Shown here piece after piece: positions 18,476-28,819 of a DNA stretch of 38,348 nt (the stretch's first letter is position 1; each line of letters begins with the position of its first letter). The stretch is from an uncultured Blautia sp. (GTDB taxonomy: Bacteria > Bacillota > Clostridia > Lachnospirales > Lachnospiraceae). The stretch covers positions 1-38,348 of the forward strand of contig NZ_CAKRXI010000030.1 in the NCBI RefSeq assembly GCF_934424005.1. The letters run 5' to 3'. The notes below the pieces were generated by a model. The model did no database searches, was not told the DNA's origin, and saw only the letters and a program-made list of their open reading frames with translations. Made by a program: the position numbers and the translations under genes.

Positions 18476-21400
18476 CTACTCGTTGTCTTCATCATCGTAG
18501 GACTCGTCGAAGTCAATGAAATCATCATCGTCTTCCTCATCCTCTTCAACATCTACAAGTTCTTCACCTTCGAATTCCTGTTTGGTGTAACCATGTTTTC
18601 CGAAGGACTCTTCTTCTCTGTGATGTCTGCTGTCACCTTCGATTACAGAACGAAGGTCTGTATCACCATAATCTACTGTTTCCAGCAGATGTACTTCTGT
18701 ATTGTCATCTCTGAGGACTTTGACATCCAGGCCCAGAGACTGAAGTTCTTTCAGAAGAACTTTGAAGGACTCAGGGATACCTGGTTCAGGAATATTGTCG
18801 CCCTTGATGATTGCTTCATAAGTCTTAACACGTCCAACAACGTCATCGGACTTAACTGTCAGGATTTCCTGCAGTGTATACGAAGCACCATATGCCTCCA
18901 GAGCCCAAACCTCCATCTCACCGAAACGCTGTCCACCAAACTGAGCTTTACCACCCAGAGGCTGCTGTGTAACAAGTGAGTAAGGACCTGTAGAACGCGC
19001 ATGGATCTTATCATCAACCAGATGATGCAGTTTCAGGTAATGCATGTGTCCGATTGTTACACGACCGTCAAAGTATTCACCTGTACGTCCGTCACGGAGC
19101 TGTACTTTACCATCTCTGGAAATCGGAACACCTTTCCACAGTTCTCTGTGATCTTTGTGTTCATCCAGATATTCCATAACATCAGGTGCAAGTGTATCCT
19201 GATATTTTGCACGGAATTCTTCAAAATCTTCAATATTTACATAATCATTTGCCAGTTCCAGAGTATCCTGGATATCAATTTCACTCGCACCATCAAATAC
19301 CGGTGTAGAAACGTTGAATCCAAGTGCTTTGGCAGCAAGACTTAAGTGGATTTCAAGGACCTGACCGATATTCATACGTGAAGGTACACCCAGTGGGTTC
19401 AGTACGATATCCAGCGGACGTCCGTTCGGCAGGAATGGCATATCCTCAACAGGAAGCACACGGGAAACGACACCCTTGTTACCATGACGACCAGCCATCT
19501 TGTCACCAACAGAAATCTTACGTTTCTGAGCAATATAAATACGTACTGCCTGATTTACTCCAGGAGACAGCTCATCGCCATTCTCTCTTGTAAATACTTT
19601 GGCATCTACGATAATACCATATTCTCCGTGAGGAACTTTAAGGGAAGTATCACGAACTTCTCTTGCTTTCTCACCAAAGATTGCACGCAGAAGACGTTCT
19701 TCTGCTGTCAGCTCTGTTTCTCCCTTAGGAGTAACTTTACCAACAAGAATATCGCCGGCACGAACCTCTGCACCAATACGGATAATGCCACGCTCATCCA
19801 GATCTTTCAGTGCGTCATCACCGACACCCGGAACATCTCTTGTGATCTCTTCCGGTCCAAGTTTTGTATCACGTGCTTCTGCTTCATATTCTTCAATATG
19901 AACAGAAGTATAGACATCGTTCTGTACCAGTCTCTCACTTAACAGAACGGCATCCTCGTAGTTGTAACCTTCCCATGTCATGAATCCGATCAGCGGGTTC
20001 TTACCAAGGGCAAGCTCACCATTTGCAGTAGACGGACCATCTGCGATAACCTGTCCTGCTTCTACATGTTCACCCTGGAATACGATCGGCTTCTGGTTGT
20101 AGCAGTTACTCTGGTTACTGCGGAGGAATTTTGTAAGATGATAATCATCTTTTGTTCCATCATCATTCTTGATGCTGATATCTGTAGATGTGGAACGAAG
20201 AACGGTACCGGACTTCTTAGCCAGAACGCATACACCTGAGTCAACAGCCGCTTTTGTTTCCATACCAGTTCCTACTACAGGAGCTTCTGTTGTAAGAAGC
20301 GGTACTGCCTGACGCTGCATGTTGGATCCCATCAGCGCACGGTTAGCATCGTCGTTCTGAAGGAACGGGATAAGCGCTGTAGCCACAGAGAATACCATCT
20401 TAGGAGATACGTCCATGTAATCAAACATACGTCTCTCATATTCCTGAGTCTCTTCACGGAAACGACCAGATACATTCTTATGAATGAAATGGCCCTCTTC
20501 ATCCAGCGGCTCATTCGCCTGAGCTACATGATAATTATCTTCCTCGTCTGCTGTCATGTAAACAACTTCGTCTGTTACGATTGGATCTGAAGGATCAGCC
20601 TTGTCAATTCTACGATATGGAGCCTCGATAAATCCATATTCGTTGATTCTTGCATAGGATGCAAGGGAGTTGATCAGACCGATGTTAGGACCTTCAGGGG
20701 TCTCAACAGGACACATACGTCCATAATGAGAATAGTGAACGTCTCGAACCTCGAATCCGGCTCTGTCTCGTGACAGACCACCAGGTCCCAGTGCGGAAAG
20801 ACGTCTCTTATGGGTCAGCTCACCAAGCGGGTTGTTCTGATCCATGAACTGTGACAGCTGGGAAGAACCAAAGAACTCCTTAACTGCTGCAGTTACAGGT
20901 TTGATATTGATCAGGGACTGCGGAGAAATGCTCTCTGTGTCCTGAGTTGTCATACGTTCACGTACAACTCTTTCCAGTCTGGAAAGACCGATACGATACT
21001 GGTTCTGAAGGAGTTCTCCAACAGAACGGATACGACGGTTACCCAGATGGTCGATATCGTCATCATTTCCGATGCCATATTCCAGATGCATATTGTAGTT
21101 AATGGAAGCCAAAATATCTTCTTTGGTAATATGCTTCGGAATAAGATCATGAATATCTCTCTTGATAGCAGCTTTGATGTCTTCGAGATTATCATTTTCT
21201 TCCAGGATTTTTTCAAGTACCGGATAGTATACTAATTCTGTAACACCCAGTTCTTTTGGATCACAGTCAAGATCTACATGAGCTGTAATATCAACCATCA
21301 TGCTGGAAAGAACTTTGATCTTACGTTCTTCACCCTGAATCCATACAAATGGTACTGCTGCATTCTGAATCTTGTCTGCAAGCTCGATTGTTACGTTTGT

Positions 21401-22333
21401 GCCTTCCTCTGCAAGGATTTCTCCTGTAGACGGATCAACAACAGCTTCTCCGAGCTTATGTCCTACAATACGTTTATTAAAATGAAGTTTCTTATTAAAT
21501 TTATAACGGCCGACCTTGGCAAGGTCATATCTTCTCGGATCGAAGAACATAGCCATGATAAGACTCTCTGCACTCTCTACTGCAAGAGGCTCACCCGGAC
21601 GGATCTTCTTATACAGTTCAAGAAGACCTTCCTGATAATTGGTAGATGTATCCTTGGTAAAACTTGCAAGGATCTTCGGCTCTTCACCGAATAATTCTAC
21701 GATTTCTGCATTGGTGCCGATACCAAGGGCACGAATCAGCACAGTGATCGGAACCTTACGGGTTCTGTCCACACGTACATAGAATACATCATTGGAATCT
21801 GTTTCATATTCCAGCCATGCACCTCTGTTCGGAATAACAGTACTGGAAAACAGTCTCTTACCAAGTTTATCATGTGCAATTGCGTAATAAATTCCAGGGG
21901 AACGTACCAACTGGCTGACGATAACACGCTCAGCACCATTAATAACAAAAGTACCTGTTTCTGTCATTAACGGAAGATCTCCCATGAAGATCTCGTGTTC
22001 GTTGATTTCCTCTGTTTCTTTATTGATCAGTCGCACGCGAACCTTCAAAGGTGCCGCGTAAGTTACGTCACGTTCTTTACACTGTGCGATGGTATATTTT
22101 GCATCTTTAGCGTCATACGTGAAATCGATGAATTCCAGGCTAAACTTTCCGCCATAATCCGCGATCGGAGAAATATCATCAAACACTTCTTTGAGGCCCT
22201 CATCGAGAAACCACTTATAGGAATCTTTCTGGACTTCAATCAAATTCGGCATTTCCAGAACTTCTTTTTGTCTCTGGTAGCTCATGCGCATGCTTTTTCC
22301 AGTTTTTACAGAACGAATTCTGTTTTTTTCCAT
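18476..22333 (-). CDS. rpoB: DNA-directed RNA polymerase subunit beta
   Basis: The 1285-aa beta subunit is complete. The rifampicin region reads [30 protein letters not shown], here quoted in part as [17 protein letters not shown], with sensitive-type residues. The C-terminal [13 protein letters not shown] and the [11 protein letters not shown] segment near the end are present, followed by an acidic tail of Glu and Asp. Start ATG 22333 follows GGGGTGA. Besides read-through from rplJL, it has its own promoter and leader (22376-22459). Confidence 0.98.
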   Translation of the reverse strand: MEKNRIRSVKTGKSMRMSYQRQKEVLEMPNLIEVQKDSYKWFLDEGLKEVFDDISPIADYGGKFSLEFIDFTYDAKDAKYTIAQCKERDVTYAAPLKVRVRLINKETEEINEHEIFMGDLPLMTETGTFVINGAERVIVSQLVRSPGIYYAIAHDKLGKRLFSSTVIPNRGAWLEYETDSNDVFYVRVDRTRKVPITVLIRALGIGTNAEIVELFGEEPKILASFTKDTSTNYQEGLLELYKKIRPGEPLAVESAESLIMAMFFDPRRYDLAKVGRYKFNKKLHFNKRIVGHKLGEAVVDPSTGEILAEEGTNVTIELADKIQNAAVPFVWIQGEERKIKVLSSMMVDITAHVDLDCDPKELGVTELVYYPVLEKILEENDNLEDIKAAIKRDIHDLIPKHITKEDILASINYNMHLEYGIGNDDDIDHLGNRRIRSVGELLQNQYRIGLSRLERVVRERMTTQDTESISPQSLINIKPVTAAVKEFFGSSQLSQFMDQNNPLGELTHKRRLSALGPGGLSRDRAGFEVRDVHYSHYGRMCPVETPEGPNIGLINSLASYARINEYGFIEAPYRRIDKADPSDPIVTDEVVYMTADEEDNYHVAQANEPLDEEGHFIHKNVSGRFREETQEYERRMFDYMDVSPKMVFSVATALIPFLQNDDANRALMGSNMQRQAVPLLTTEAPVVGTGMETKAAVDSGVCVLAKKSGTVLRSTSTDISIKNDDGTKDDYHLTKFLRSNQSNCYNQKPIVFQGEHVEAGQVIADGPSTANGELALGKNPLIGFMTWEGYNYEDAVLLSERLVQNDVYTSVHIEEYEAEARDTKLGPEEITRDVPGVGDDALKDLDERGIIRIGAEVRAGDILVGKVTPKGETELTAEERLLRAIFGEKAREVRDTSLKVPHGEYGIIVDAKVFTRENGDELSPGVNQAVRIYIAQKRKISVGDKMAGRHGNKGVVSRVLPVEDMPFLPNGRPLDIVLNPLGVPSRMNIGQVLEIHLSLAAKALGFNVSTPVFDGASEIDIQDTLELANDYVNIEDFEEFRAKYQDTLAPDVMEYLDEHKDHRELWKGVPISRDGKVQLRDGRTGEYFDGRVTIGHMHYLKLHHLVDDKIHARSTGPYSLVTQQPLGGKAQFGGQRFGEMEVWALEAYGASYTLQEILTVKSDDVVGRVKTYEAIIKGDNIPEPGIPESFKVLLKELQSLGLDVKVLRDDNTEVHLLETVDYGDTDLRSVIEGDSRHHREEESFGKHGYTKQEFEGEELVDVEEDEEDDDDFIDFDESYDDEDNE

Positions 22334-22375
22334 TGACGTTTCACCCCTGTTTTTTTATTTATTTTACAACATGCT

Positions 22376-22401
22376 CCTGTTTACGGTTTGAGATAAACAG
22401 G
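22376..22401 (-). other. Hairpin in the rpoB leader
   Basis: CCTGTTTA and TAAACAGG pair perfectly over eight bases around a ten-base loop, 43 bases upstream of the rpoB start. It is not followed at once by a T-run. It could be an RNase cleavage site or a regulatory structure of the rpoBC message. Confidence 0.45.
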
Positions 22402-22430
22402 CATATCCTTGCCATAATATAGCATTCTTC

Positions 22431-22459
22431 ACTATAGCATAGCGGTCTCTGCCTGTCAA
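22431..22459 (-). promoter_or_regulatory. Internal promoter of rpoBC
   Basis: TTGACA (22454-22459), 17 bases, TATAGT (22431-22436) on the minus strand, just downstream of the rplL attenuator. The start point is expected about 90 bases before rpoB. This lets rpoBC be made without the ribosomal-protein transcript. Confidence 0.85.
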
Positions 22460-22481
22460 CCAGTTTTTTGCAAATTTATCC

Positions 22482-22515
22482 AAAAAAATATGGAGACACC
22501 GCAGGGTGTCTCCAT
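22482..22515 (-). terminator. Attenuator between rplL and rpoB
   Basis: ATGGAGACACC and GGTGTCTCCAT form an 11-bp perfect stem with a four-base loop, followed on the minus strand by ATTTTTTT. Partial termination here is known to set the ratio of ribosomal protein to polymerase subunits in other bacteria. Confidence 0.88.
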
Positions 22516-22537
22516 CCAATTCTCATCTTTAACAGAA

Positions 22538-22912
22538 TTATTTAAGTGTAACCTTAGCGCCTTCTGCTTCAAGTTTTGTTTTGATGTCTTCAGCTTCTGC
22601 TTTGGATGCGCCTTCTTTAAGAGCTTTCGGAGCACCGTCAACTACTGCTTTAGCTTCTTTCAGTCCAAGACCGGTAACTTCACGAACAACTTTGATAACT
22701 TTTACTTTGTTCGGTCCAACTTCTGTAAGTTCTACGTCGAACTCATCTTTTTCTTCAGCTGCTTCTCCAGCTGCTCCAGCTGCTGCTACTACAACACCTG
22801 CTGCTGCGGATACACCGAATTCTTCTTCGCAAGCTTTTACGAGTTCATTTAATTCTAATACAGATAATTCTTTGATTGCTGCAATAAATTCTTCTGTTGT
22901 TAATTTTGCCAT
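22538..22912 (-). CDS. rplL: 50S ribosomal protein L7/L12
   Basis: L7/L12 is the multi-copy stalk protein that recruits translation GTPases. The 124-aa protein has an N-terminal dimerisation helix ([20 protein letters not shown]), an Ala-rich hinge (residues about 36-52) and the C-terminal factor-binding domain ending KVTLK. GGAGG lies nine bases before ATG. It is 47 bases after rplJ. Confidence 0.98.
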   Translation of the reverse strand: MAKLTTEEFIAAIKELSVLELNELVKACEEEFGVSAAAGVVVAAAGAAGEAAEEKDEFDVELTEVGPNKVKVIKVVREVTGLGLKEAKAVVDGAPKALKEGASKAEAEDIKTKLEAEGAKVTLK

Positions 22913-22959
22913 TTTAATTTTCCTCCATTTTTTAAGATTTGTTTTAATAATGCTGGGAT

Positions 22960-23472
22960 TTACTCAGCGGCTGCCTCTGTATCAGCGCCACCCTGTGCCT
23001 CTGCGATCTGATTAAGCACACGAGCGAAGTTTGTGATAGGAGACTGGATACTTCCAAGAAGTTTTCCAAGAAGTTCTTCTCTGGACGGAACCTGGGACAG
23101 TGCCTGGATTCCAGCCTGATCGTTGTAGTTACCTTCAACTACACCTGCGATCAGTTCAAGAGCTGGGAACTGTTTTGCATATTTAGCAAGGATTCTTGCC
23201 GGTGCTGTAGCATCTGTTGCGGAAATAGCCAGAGCGTTTGTTCCTTCCAGATGTGGGCAAAGGCTTTCACATGCTGTTCCTGCAAAAGCACGGTTCATCA
23301 TAGTGTTTTTGTAAACTTTGTACTGAACACCAGCTTCTCTTAATTCCTTACGCAGAATTGTATCCTGTTCAACTGTAAGACCACTGTAGTTAACAAGTAC
23401 TACTGCCTGTGCGTCTTTAATGCTGTTTGCGATTTCTTCTACGATTGGTTGTTTCAGTTCTACTTTTGCCAT
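22960..23472 (-). CDS. rplJ: 50S ribosomal protein L10
   Basis: L10 anchors L7/L12 dimers to the ribosome. The 170-aa protein begins [20 protein letters not shown], with the rRNA-binding region [20 protein letters not shown] and a C-terminal helix for L7/L12 dimers. In related bacteria the L10-L12 complex represses its own mRNA through the leader, which is present here (23518-23633). It is the first gene of this transcript. rplK and rplA, which normally precede it, are absent, and a divergent cell-surface gene is found instead. Confidence 0.98.
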   Translation of the reverse strand: MAKVELKQPIVEEIANSIKDAQAVVLVNYSGLTVEQDTILRKELREAGVQYKVYKNTMMNRAFAGTACESLCPHLEGTNALAISATDATAPARILAKYAKQFPALELIAGVVEGNYNDQAGIQALSQVPSREELLGKLLGSIQSPITNFARVLNQIAEAQGGADTEAAAE

Positions 23473-23517
23473 AAATGGTACACCTCCTTATAGATTTATA
23501 CCGCCGCGTCAAAACAT

Positions 23518-23546
23518 AAAAAAAGCCTTACTGCACGACAGTAAGG
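23518..23546 (-). terminator. Attenuator in the rplJ leader
   Basis: CCTTACTG and CAGTAAGG pair over eight bases with a five-base loop, followed on the minus strand by GCTTTTTTT. It lies between the L10 leader RNA and the rplJ ribosome-binding site, so it can stop transcription before rplJ. Confidence 0.85.
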
Positions 23547-23549
23547 TTT

Positions 23550-23633
23550 CTGTAATCTTAAATAGAATACTTAGTCCTCGGTAGGCGTTTTTATCCTTAT
23601 GCCTTACGGCACCTACTGTCTTCGGCAGCGTTC
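23550..23633 (-). ncRNA. Ribosomal protein L10 leader RNA
   Basis: The minus-strand RNA contains the conserved L10-leader segments GCCGAAGACAGTAGGTGCC and AACGCCTACCGAGG, with the GTAGGTG/CGCCTAC pairing and a small GCCGTAAGGC hairpin between them. This is the known binding site for the L10-(L12) complex, which controls rplJL by feedback, here probably through the downstream attenuator. Confidence 0.88.
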
Positions 23634-23639
23634 TGTATT

Positions 23640-23668
23640 AAAATAGCACACTTTCCCACGTGTGTCAA
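23640..23668 (-). promoter_or_regulatory. Promoter of rplJ-rplL-rpoB-rpoC
   Basis: TTGACA (23663-23668), 17 bases, TATTTT (23640-23645) on the minus strand, starting the transcript at the first bases of the L10 leader. It shows that rplJ is transcribed from its own promoter here. Confidence 0.8.
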
Positions 23669-23831
23669 CTCTTTTTTGTATAATCTTTTATAATTTTTGT
23701 GGTAACTTTTATTTTACAGAAATTGTTTAATTTTTATTAAGATTATGTTATGATTATATTACTTCATTAATATTTATACCTTTTACAGTATTTATGGAAT
23801 ATAATTAAATATTATACATTTGGGAGGCATT

Positions 23832-25931
23832 ATGGCAACTGACACTTATACCTGGCCCCTTTCGCCGGATTTTAAACACCCTGACAAGATACTTTCCGCA
23901 GAAATATCTTCTGTTTCCACATATGAGGTCACACTGTCCTTTAAGGATTTCTCTTTTGATAAATATGAAAAACTTCTTTTTATTATAAAGGAAACAGAAC
24001 TTTCCACTTCTGTTTCGCTTAGTTTCACACGCAGAGAGAATTTCTTCACACTGGATCTGACTTCTCTGAAAAGTCTTTTTGAATTTCGGTATAATAAAGA
24101 ATTCCATATTTATGTCCAGGGAATTCACAACAATACCTCCGAACTGTTTCTTTTAAAAGATTCATCAAAAAAATCGACTTCAGAAAACAGTTTTCATATT
24201 TTTGCTGACGAAATTTATTTTCCTGAAGATACTGCCATAAGGTCACGGGAATATATTGGCATATTAGACTCTGATTCCACTGATATACTCCGTATCTGTC
24301 TGTGCAGCCGCAATTATTACCTGAGACAGACTCATTTCTGTTCCCTGCACAGTCTGCGGATGAATGGAGGCATTCTTAAGATCTGCTATGACCTGGAAAC
24401 AGGATATCACGAATATGTTAAGACCGAACTTTCTTTTCGTAACAAGCTTTCAAAGGATGCCATCGCACATGATTTCACTACTGTAAGTACACAGAAACAC
24501 GGAAATCTTATTCGTATAAAAGTTTCGCTTGATCTGAACAAAATAGATTTAAAGAGTCTGTACTGGGATATCAATGTACTTCTGTATAATCCTGACAACA
24601 GTAAGACAAACCAGATTTCTATAGCTATGGACACCCGGCACAGAATGTTCCTGAAGTTCCTATACAACGGTTCCTACAGAACAGACAACGGATTTTTCTT
24701 CTATCCATATTATACCGGAAACAAAATGCTCGCTTTCGTATACCGTAAAGAAGAAAAATATGATGGACTCGATATTGTTTTTAAAGAATTTCTTTCTATT
24801 TTCCTTTATCGGATCGGAAAATCCTATTGGAATAAGAAGCATATCTGTCTTGTCAGCGAAAAATTTGCTTCCATGGCTCAGGATAATGGCTATTACTTCT
24901 TCAAACATTGCATGGACGAAAACGAAGAAGCTTATCTCAACAAAAAAATCTACTATATAATAGCAAAGGACTCTCCTGATCATTATAAAGTAGATCCTTA
25001 CAAAAAAAATGTAATAAATTTTATGTCTATACGGCATATGATCTATACACAGGCTGCTGATCTGATCGTCAGCTCGGATTCACGATACCACACCTATGCA
25101 ATGCAGTGCAGACACAGTATTTTCAACCGTTATCTTCGCAGAAAAAAATTTGTCTTTCTTCAGCATGGAGTCATTGCCCTGAAAAAAGTAGATAATTTTT
25201 ATGGAAAAGGCATGCGCGGTGGCTGCGACTTATTCGTTGTCTCTACCAATGCCGAAAAACAGACTATTATCGATTATTTTGGTTATGAACCAGACGAAGT
25301 CATTAATACAGGTCTTCCTCGCTGGGATGTATTAAAAGATCATTCGCAGGGAACCCGCGAAATCATGATCATGCCAACATGGCGCAACTGGCTTGATTCT
25401 GTTCCGGATAAAGATTTCGAAGAAAGTGAATACTTCAAACATTATATGGGACTTCTGAATTCCAGCCGGTTCAGTCAGATTCTGGAAAAATATGATCTGC
25501 AGGTTAATTTTTATCTGCATGCCAAATTCCAGGAATACTCAGAAAACTTCAATGCAGTCAATAAACGTATCCATCTCATATCTTTCGGCGAAGTTGCTGT
25601 AAATGAAATGCTGATGCGATGTCGTATGCTGATCACGGATTACTCCAGCGTATCCTGGGATATTCTGTATCAGGATAAGCCTGTTTTGTTTTACCAGTTT
25701 GATCTGGACAAATACAATGAGGCTCATGGCAGCTATCTGGATATGCATACGGAACTGTTTGGTGACAGAGCCGAAACCGAATCTCAGCTTCTGGATCGCC
25801 TGGAAGAATGTATCCAGAATGATTTCAAAATGAAACCCGAATACGAAGCAAAACGAAACGAATATCTTCAGTTCAAAGATAATCAGCACAGTCGTCATAT
25901 CTGTGAAGAAATCAAAAAAAGATTTTGTTAA
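23832..25931 (+). CDS. CDP-glycerol glycerophosphotransferase family protein (long form)
   Basis: This 699-aa protein is of the TagF/TagB family, which transfers glycerol phosphate or related units from CDP-glycerol to a lipid-linked acceptor in teichoic-acid-type polymer synthesis. The C-terminal 370 residues carry the family motifs: LVSEKFASMAQDNGYYFF, the histidine segment FLQHGVIALKKVD, MPTWRNWL, and LITDYSSVSWDILYQDKPVLFY. The N-terminal 300 residues are beta-rich, as in extended teichoic acid enzymes. The ATG at 23832 follows GGGAGG; a TTG four codons upstream lies within that Shine-Dalgarno and is rejected. It is paralogous to the gene at 27250 and probably acts at the inner membrane face. 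Confidence 0.88.
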   Translation: MATDTYTWPLSPDFKHPDKILSAEISSVSTYEVTLSFKDFSFDKYEKLLFIIKETELSTSVSLSFTRRENFFTLDLTSLKSLFEFRYNKEFHIYVQGIHNNTSELFLLKDSSKKSTSENSFHIFADEIYFPEDTAIRSREYIGILDSDSTDILRICLCSRNYYLRQTHFCSLHSLRMNGGILKICYDLETGYHEYVKTELSFRNKLSKDAIAHDFTTVSTQKHGNLIRIKVSLDLNKIDLKSLYWDINVLLYNPDNSKTNQISIAMDTRHRMFLKFLYNGSYRTDNGFFFYPYYTGNKMLAFVYRKEEKYDGLDIVFKEFLSIFLYRIGKSYWNKKHICLVSEKFASMAQDNGYYFFKHCMDENEEAYLNKKIYYIIAKDSPDHYKVDPYKKNVINFMSIRHMIYTQAADLIVSSDSRYHTYAMQCRHSIFNRYLRRKKFVFLQHGVIALKKVDNFYGKGMRGGCDLFVVSTNAEKQTIIDYFGYEPDEVINTGLPRWDVLKDHSQGTREIMIMPTWRNWLDSVPDKDFEESEYFKHYMGLLNSSRFSQILEKYDLQVNFYLHAKFQEYSENFNAVNKRIHLISFGEVAVNEMLMRCRMLITDYSSVSWDILYQDKPVLFYQFDLDKYNEAHGSYLDMHTELFGDRAETESQLLDRLEECIQNDFKMKPEYEAKRNEYLQFKDNQHSRHICEEIKKRFC

Positions 25932-25932
25932 T

Positions 25933-25988
25933 AAAAAATGCAGCACCATTGATGAGATCACATTCTCTCCCTGGTACTGCATTTTTTT
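25933..25988. terminator. Bidirectional terminator
   Basis: AAAAAATGCAG-C-ACC and GGT-A-CTGCATTTTTT pair with one mismatch around a 25-base loop, with T-runs on both strands. It separates the converging teichoic-acid gene and acyltransferase gene. Confidence 0.8.
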
Positions 25989-25991
25989 ATC

Positions 25992-27104
25992 TTATAAAGC
26001 TCTGTCGGCCCATCCAACGATCCGTTCTGTTATTTTTCCCGAGATATGGTCATAATGAATTAATTTCTTAAACAGCTCCAGTGCAACAGAGATTGCAATA
26101 CTGCTGCCCATAAGAAACAGCCAGATCAATAGAGCATTTCCAAAAGAATAGGTCACCTTTTTCAGCCATAAAACACGGATAAAGGTATGTATATAAAAAA
26201 CATTCGCCGAATGTTTCCCAAGGAACTCCAGAATGTGGCGGATAATCGGTATATCCAGTATGAACTCATATGCCCAGTATATAAAAAATACCGGAATCAG
26301 TCCATTCAGCATAAATTCGAAACGCTCAATTCCCCACTCCGTATCCCAGACCTTCAGCATTGCCAGAATCATGACCGTACTGATAATAAACTTCAGAAGT
26401 TTATTAAATATCTGATTTTTTACTATTTTATATTCTTTTAATCTTTCCAGTACATGCTGATCTGCAAAGCACACCGCAAACGGAACTACGAAAAGATATT
26501 TTGTCAGATGTACGTGTTTTTCGATCAAAAAGCTCCCCGGCAGAAGAAACATGATCACGATCAGCCAGCTGTATTTTTTATAAAAACGGAGTACAAACGG
26601 CATAAATACGATCAGCAGGATCTCAAGACTGAGAAACCACCAGGTGTTTACCAGCATCTGTGTTCCAAAAAGATGTCCGACTCCAAAGAAGTCCATAACT
26701 ACACTGATGATATTTTCCCACAGGCTTCCTCCGTACCGCGAAGTATCTGTAAGGAAAGTCACTCCTGTGCAGAAGAAAAACGGTATCAGAAACGTAAGTA
26801 CAAGTTTCACATAACGTTTCAGTACAAACAGTGTTGCTGTATGCCCGTCAAAGTCATATTCCGGATATTTTGTTTTCATCGAAAGTGTCAGACCATATAC
26901 GGACAGAAATGCGAACATTCCCACACACTGTACCATCCAGCGGCTGATCTGAATTGCCATTTCCTGAGAAAGCGGCCAGAAGCTTACCTCTGCCCCACCC
27001 ATTCTCGAAATATTGGAAAAGCAATGATAAAAAAGCAAAAAGGAAATCGCGATTCCTTTTACAGCCAATGTATTTTTTTTGGTAAATCTACAGGTTTTCT
27101 CCAT
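25992..27104 (-). CDS. Acyltransferase-3 family integral membrane protein
   Basis: This 370-aa polytopic membrane protein matches the acyltransferase-3 (OafA/YrhL) family, which acylates cell-surface sugars or polymers. The N-terminus LAVKGIAISFLLFYHCFSNI holds the family histidine in the first membrane helix, and about ten hydrophobic segments follow (for example LVLTFLIPFFFCTGVTF and the WWFLSLEILLIVFMPF segment). It lies between the two glycerophosphotransferase-like genes on the opposite strand, so it may modify the polymer they make; this is inferred from position. The promoter is probably TTGACA (27166-27171), 18 bases, TAAAAT (27142-27147). Confidence 0.87.
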   Translation of the reverse strand: MEKTCRFTKKNTLAVKGIAISFLLFYHCFSNISRMGGAEVSFWPLSQEMAIQISRWMVQCVGMFAFLSVYGLTLSMKTKYPEYDFDGHTATLFVLKRYVKLVLTFLIPFFFCTGVTFLTDTSRYGGSLWENIISVVMDFFGVGHLFGTQMLVNTWWFLSLEILLIVFMPFVLRFYKKYSWLIVIMFLLPGSFLIEKHVHLTKYLFVVPFAVCFADQHVLERLKEYKIVKNQIFNKLLKFIISTVMILAMLKVWDTEWGIERFEFMLNGLIPVFFIYWAYEFILDIPIIRHILEFLGKHSANVFYIHTFIRVLWLKKVTYSFGNALLIWLFLMGSSIAISVALELFKKLIHYDHISGKITERIVGWADRAL

Positions 27105-27141
27105 TCACTCTTCTCCTGTTTCTGTACTCAGTTTCCCGCAT

Positions 27142-27171
27142 ATTTTATCGCATATTATCAGGCTTTGTCAA
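27142..27171 (-). promoter_or_regulatory. Promoter of the acyltransferase gene
   Basis: On the minus strand TTGACA (27166-27171) and TAAAAT (27142-27147) are spaced 18 bases apart, about 40 bases upstream of the start. Confidence 0.6.
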
Positions 27172-27192
27172 TCAGTCCGGATATATCACCTC

Positions 27193-27221
27193 TTGAAAAT
27201 ACAGAATCTGTTCTGTATAAT
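27193..27221 (+). promoter_or_regulatory. Promoter with palindromic operator for the short glycerophosphotransferase gene
   Basis: TTGAAA (27193-27198), 17 bases, TATAAT (27216-27221). The spacer holds a perfect 8+8 inverted repeat, ATACAGAA-TCTG-TTCTGTAT (27199-27218), which also covers the first bases of the -10 box. A repressor binding there would block the polymerase. Confidence 0.7.
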
Positions 27222-27249
27222 TTTCTTAACAAACAAAAAGGAGCTTTTC

Positions 27250-28803
27250 ATGGAAAATCAGCCTTATATCACTAAAATCCAGGTTAAAAAAAATAAATTT
27301 CTCATTTTTGTACAATATTCAGGAACTGCCTCCGGACTTCAGGGGCGTATACATTTTTGTAATGCATGGCTCGACTATTCCCATGACCTTACTGCTGTAC
27401 AGGCCTCTGCGGACACCCTTCTATATTCCATCGATACAGCTATACTGGAATCCAGCGAAGGAGACTGGGAATTTTTACTTTATCAGGCAGATTCCGATAT
27501 TTCATATACACCCATACTCAGCAACCGGACACGTCTGACCCTTTTACTTGGCAGACATTATATCCGAAAACAGGAACTTCTTTATTTTCCAATGAGTGGC
27601 TCTGCGCATAAACTGCTCATTCGCTGCCGCCACTGGCAGAGATATGATACATTTTCACACCGTCTAAAAGAACTGAGTGCTTTTGGCATTTATAAATTAT
27701 TTGGACGTTTTGTCCGAAAGAAGCACATCTGGCTTGTATACGAAAAATTCTGTATCACCGCTCAGGAAAACGGTTTCTACTTTTTTGAATACTGTATGAA
27801 GCACCAGAAGAAGAACGTCTATTTTATACTTGACAAACCTTCTCCTCAATGGGACTATATGCAAAAATATAAAGATAACATCATTCCATTTCTAAGCTTC
27901 CGCCATATTCTGTATCTGCTTTGTGCAGATCTGTACATTTCGCCGGATGCCCGCTATCATGCGTATGCGTGGAAACCAATGCCTAATCCCGTCACCAGAG
28001 AAATCAATAGTCAAAGACTTCTTTTTCTGCAACACGGTGTTACCGCAATGAAAAAAGTAGATCACCTTTTTGGTACAAAAGGATCCAGTCCTGTAACTTA
28101 TTTTGTTACCACATCATCAGCAGAGCAACAGATCATCACTCAGAATTTTGGCTATCCGCCTGAAAAGGCTCCAATCCTTGGATTTGCCCGATGGGATGGT
28201 CTCAGGGATACTTCAGATCCTGCTCATCCTGTCATTCTGCTTATGCCAACCTGGCGTTCCTGGCTAGAAGGTCAGAATGATGAAATTTTCCAGCAGAGCA
28301 GTTATTACCAACATTATGCTTCTCTCCTGAGTAATCAGGAACTCCAGGATTATCTGAAAGCACATGAACTGAAACTGCTGTTTTATATTCATCCGAAACT
28401 ACAGGAATTTATCAGCACTTTCCATTCCGAAGACTCTCAGATTGAGCTGTATTCCTTTGATTCCATGCCTCTGAACCAGCTTCTCATGCGGTGTTCCATG
28501 ATGATCACGGATTACTCCAGTGCCTGCTGGGATGTTTATTATCAGGGAAAACCTGTTCTGTTCTATCAATTTGATGTAGACGACTATAACAGAACCAATG
28601 GAAGCTACCTCAATATGGAAAAAGATCTGTTCGGCGACCGTTGCACAGAGCAGGAAGATCTCGTTCATCTGATCAAAGATTATGCCGAAAACGGCTTTCA
28701 GGAAAAACAGAAATATGCCGAAATGCGTAAAGAATATTTCGCTTATATCGATCATAACAACTGTCAGCGAACCTACGAATACATCAAAAGCCAGGGCTAT
28801 TAA
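27250..28803 (+). CDS. CDP-glycerol glycerophosphotransferase family protein (short form)
   Basis: This 517-aa paralogue of the protein at 23832 has the same catalytic region: HIWLVYEKFCITAQENGFYF, FLQHGVTAMKKVDHLFG, MPTWRSWLEG and ITDYSSACWDVYYQGKPVLF, but a shorter N-terminal part (about 150 residues instead of 300). The frame is open far upstream, but ATG 27250 (MENQPYITKI) follows AAAGGAG. The reaction is probably transfer of glycerol phosphate or a similar group to a surface polymer. It has its own promoter with an operator-like palindrome (27193-27221), so it may be regulated apart from its paralogue. Confidence 0.87.
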   Translation: MENQPYITKIQVKKNKFLIFVQYSGTASGLQGRIHFCNAWLDYSHDLTAVQASADTLLYSIDTAILESSEGDWEFLLYQADSDISYTPILSNRTRLTLLLGRHYIRKQELLYFPMSGSAHKLLIRCRHWQRYDTFSHRLKELSAFGIYKLFGRFVRKKHIWLVYEKFCITAQENGFYFFEYCMKHQKKNVYFILDKPSPQWDYMQKYKDNIIPFLSFRHILYLLCADLYISPDARYHAYAWKPMPNPVTREINSQRLLFLQHGVTAMKKVDHLFGTKGSSPVTYFVTTSSAEQQIITQNFGYPPEKAPILGFARWDGLRDTSDPAHPVILLMPTWRSWLEGQNDEIFQQSSYYQHYASLLSNQELQDYLKAHELKLLFYIHPKLQEFISTFHSEDSQIELYSFDSMPLNQLLMRCSMMITDYSSACWDVYYQGKPVLFYQFDVDDYNRTNGSYLNMEKDLFGDRCTEQEDLVHLIKDYAENGFQEKQKYAEMRKEYFAYIDHNNCQRTYEYIKSQGY

Positions 28804-28819
28804 ACCCTGGCTTTCACTA

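Noticed and set aside
26454..27275. 273-codon open frame opposite the acyltransferase gene
   Set aside because: Composition (Cys, His, Lys, Gln rich) is that of a reversed membrane-protein gene.
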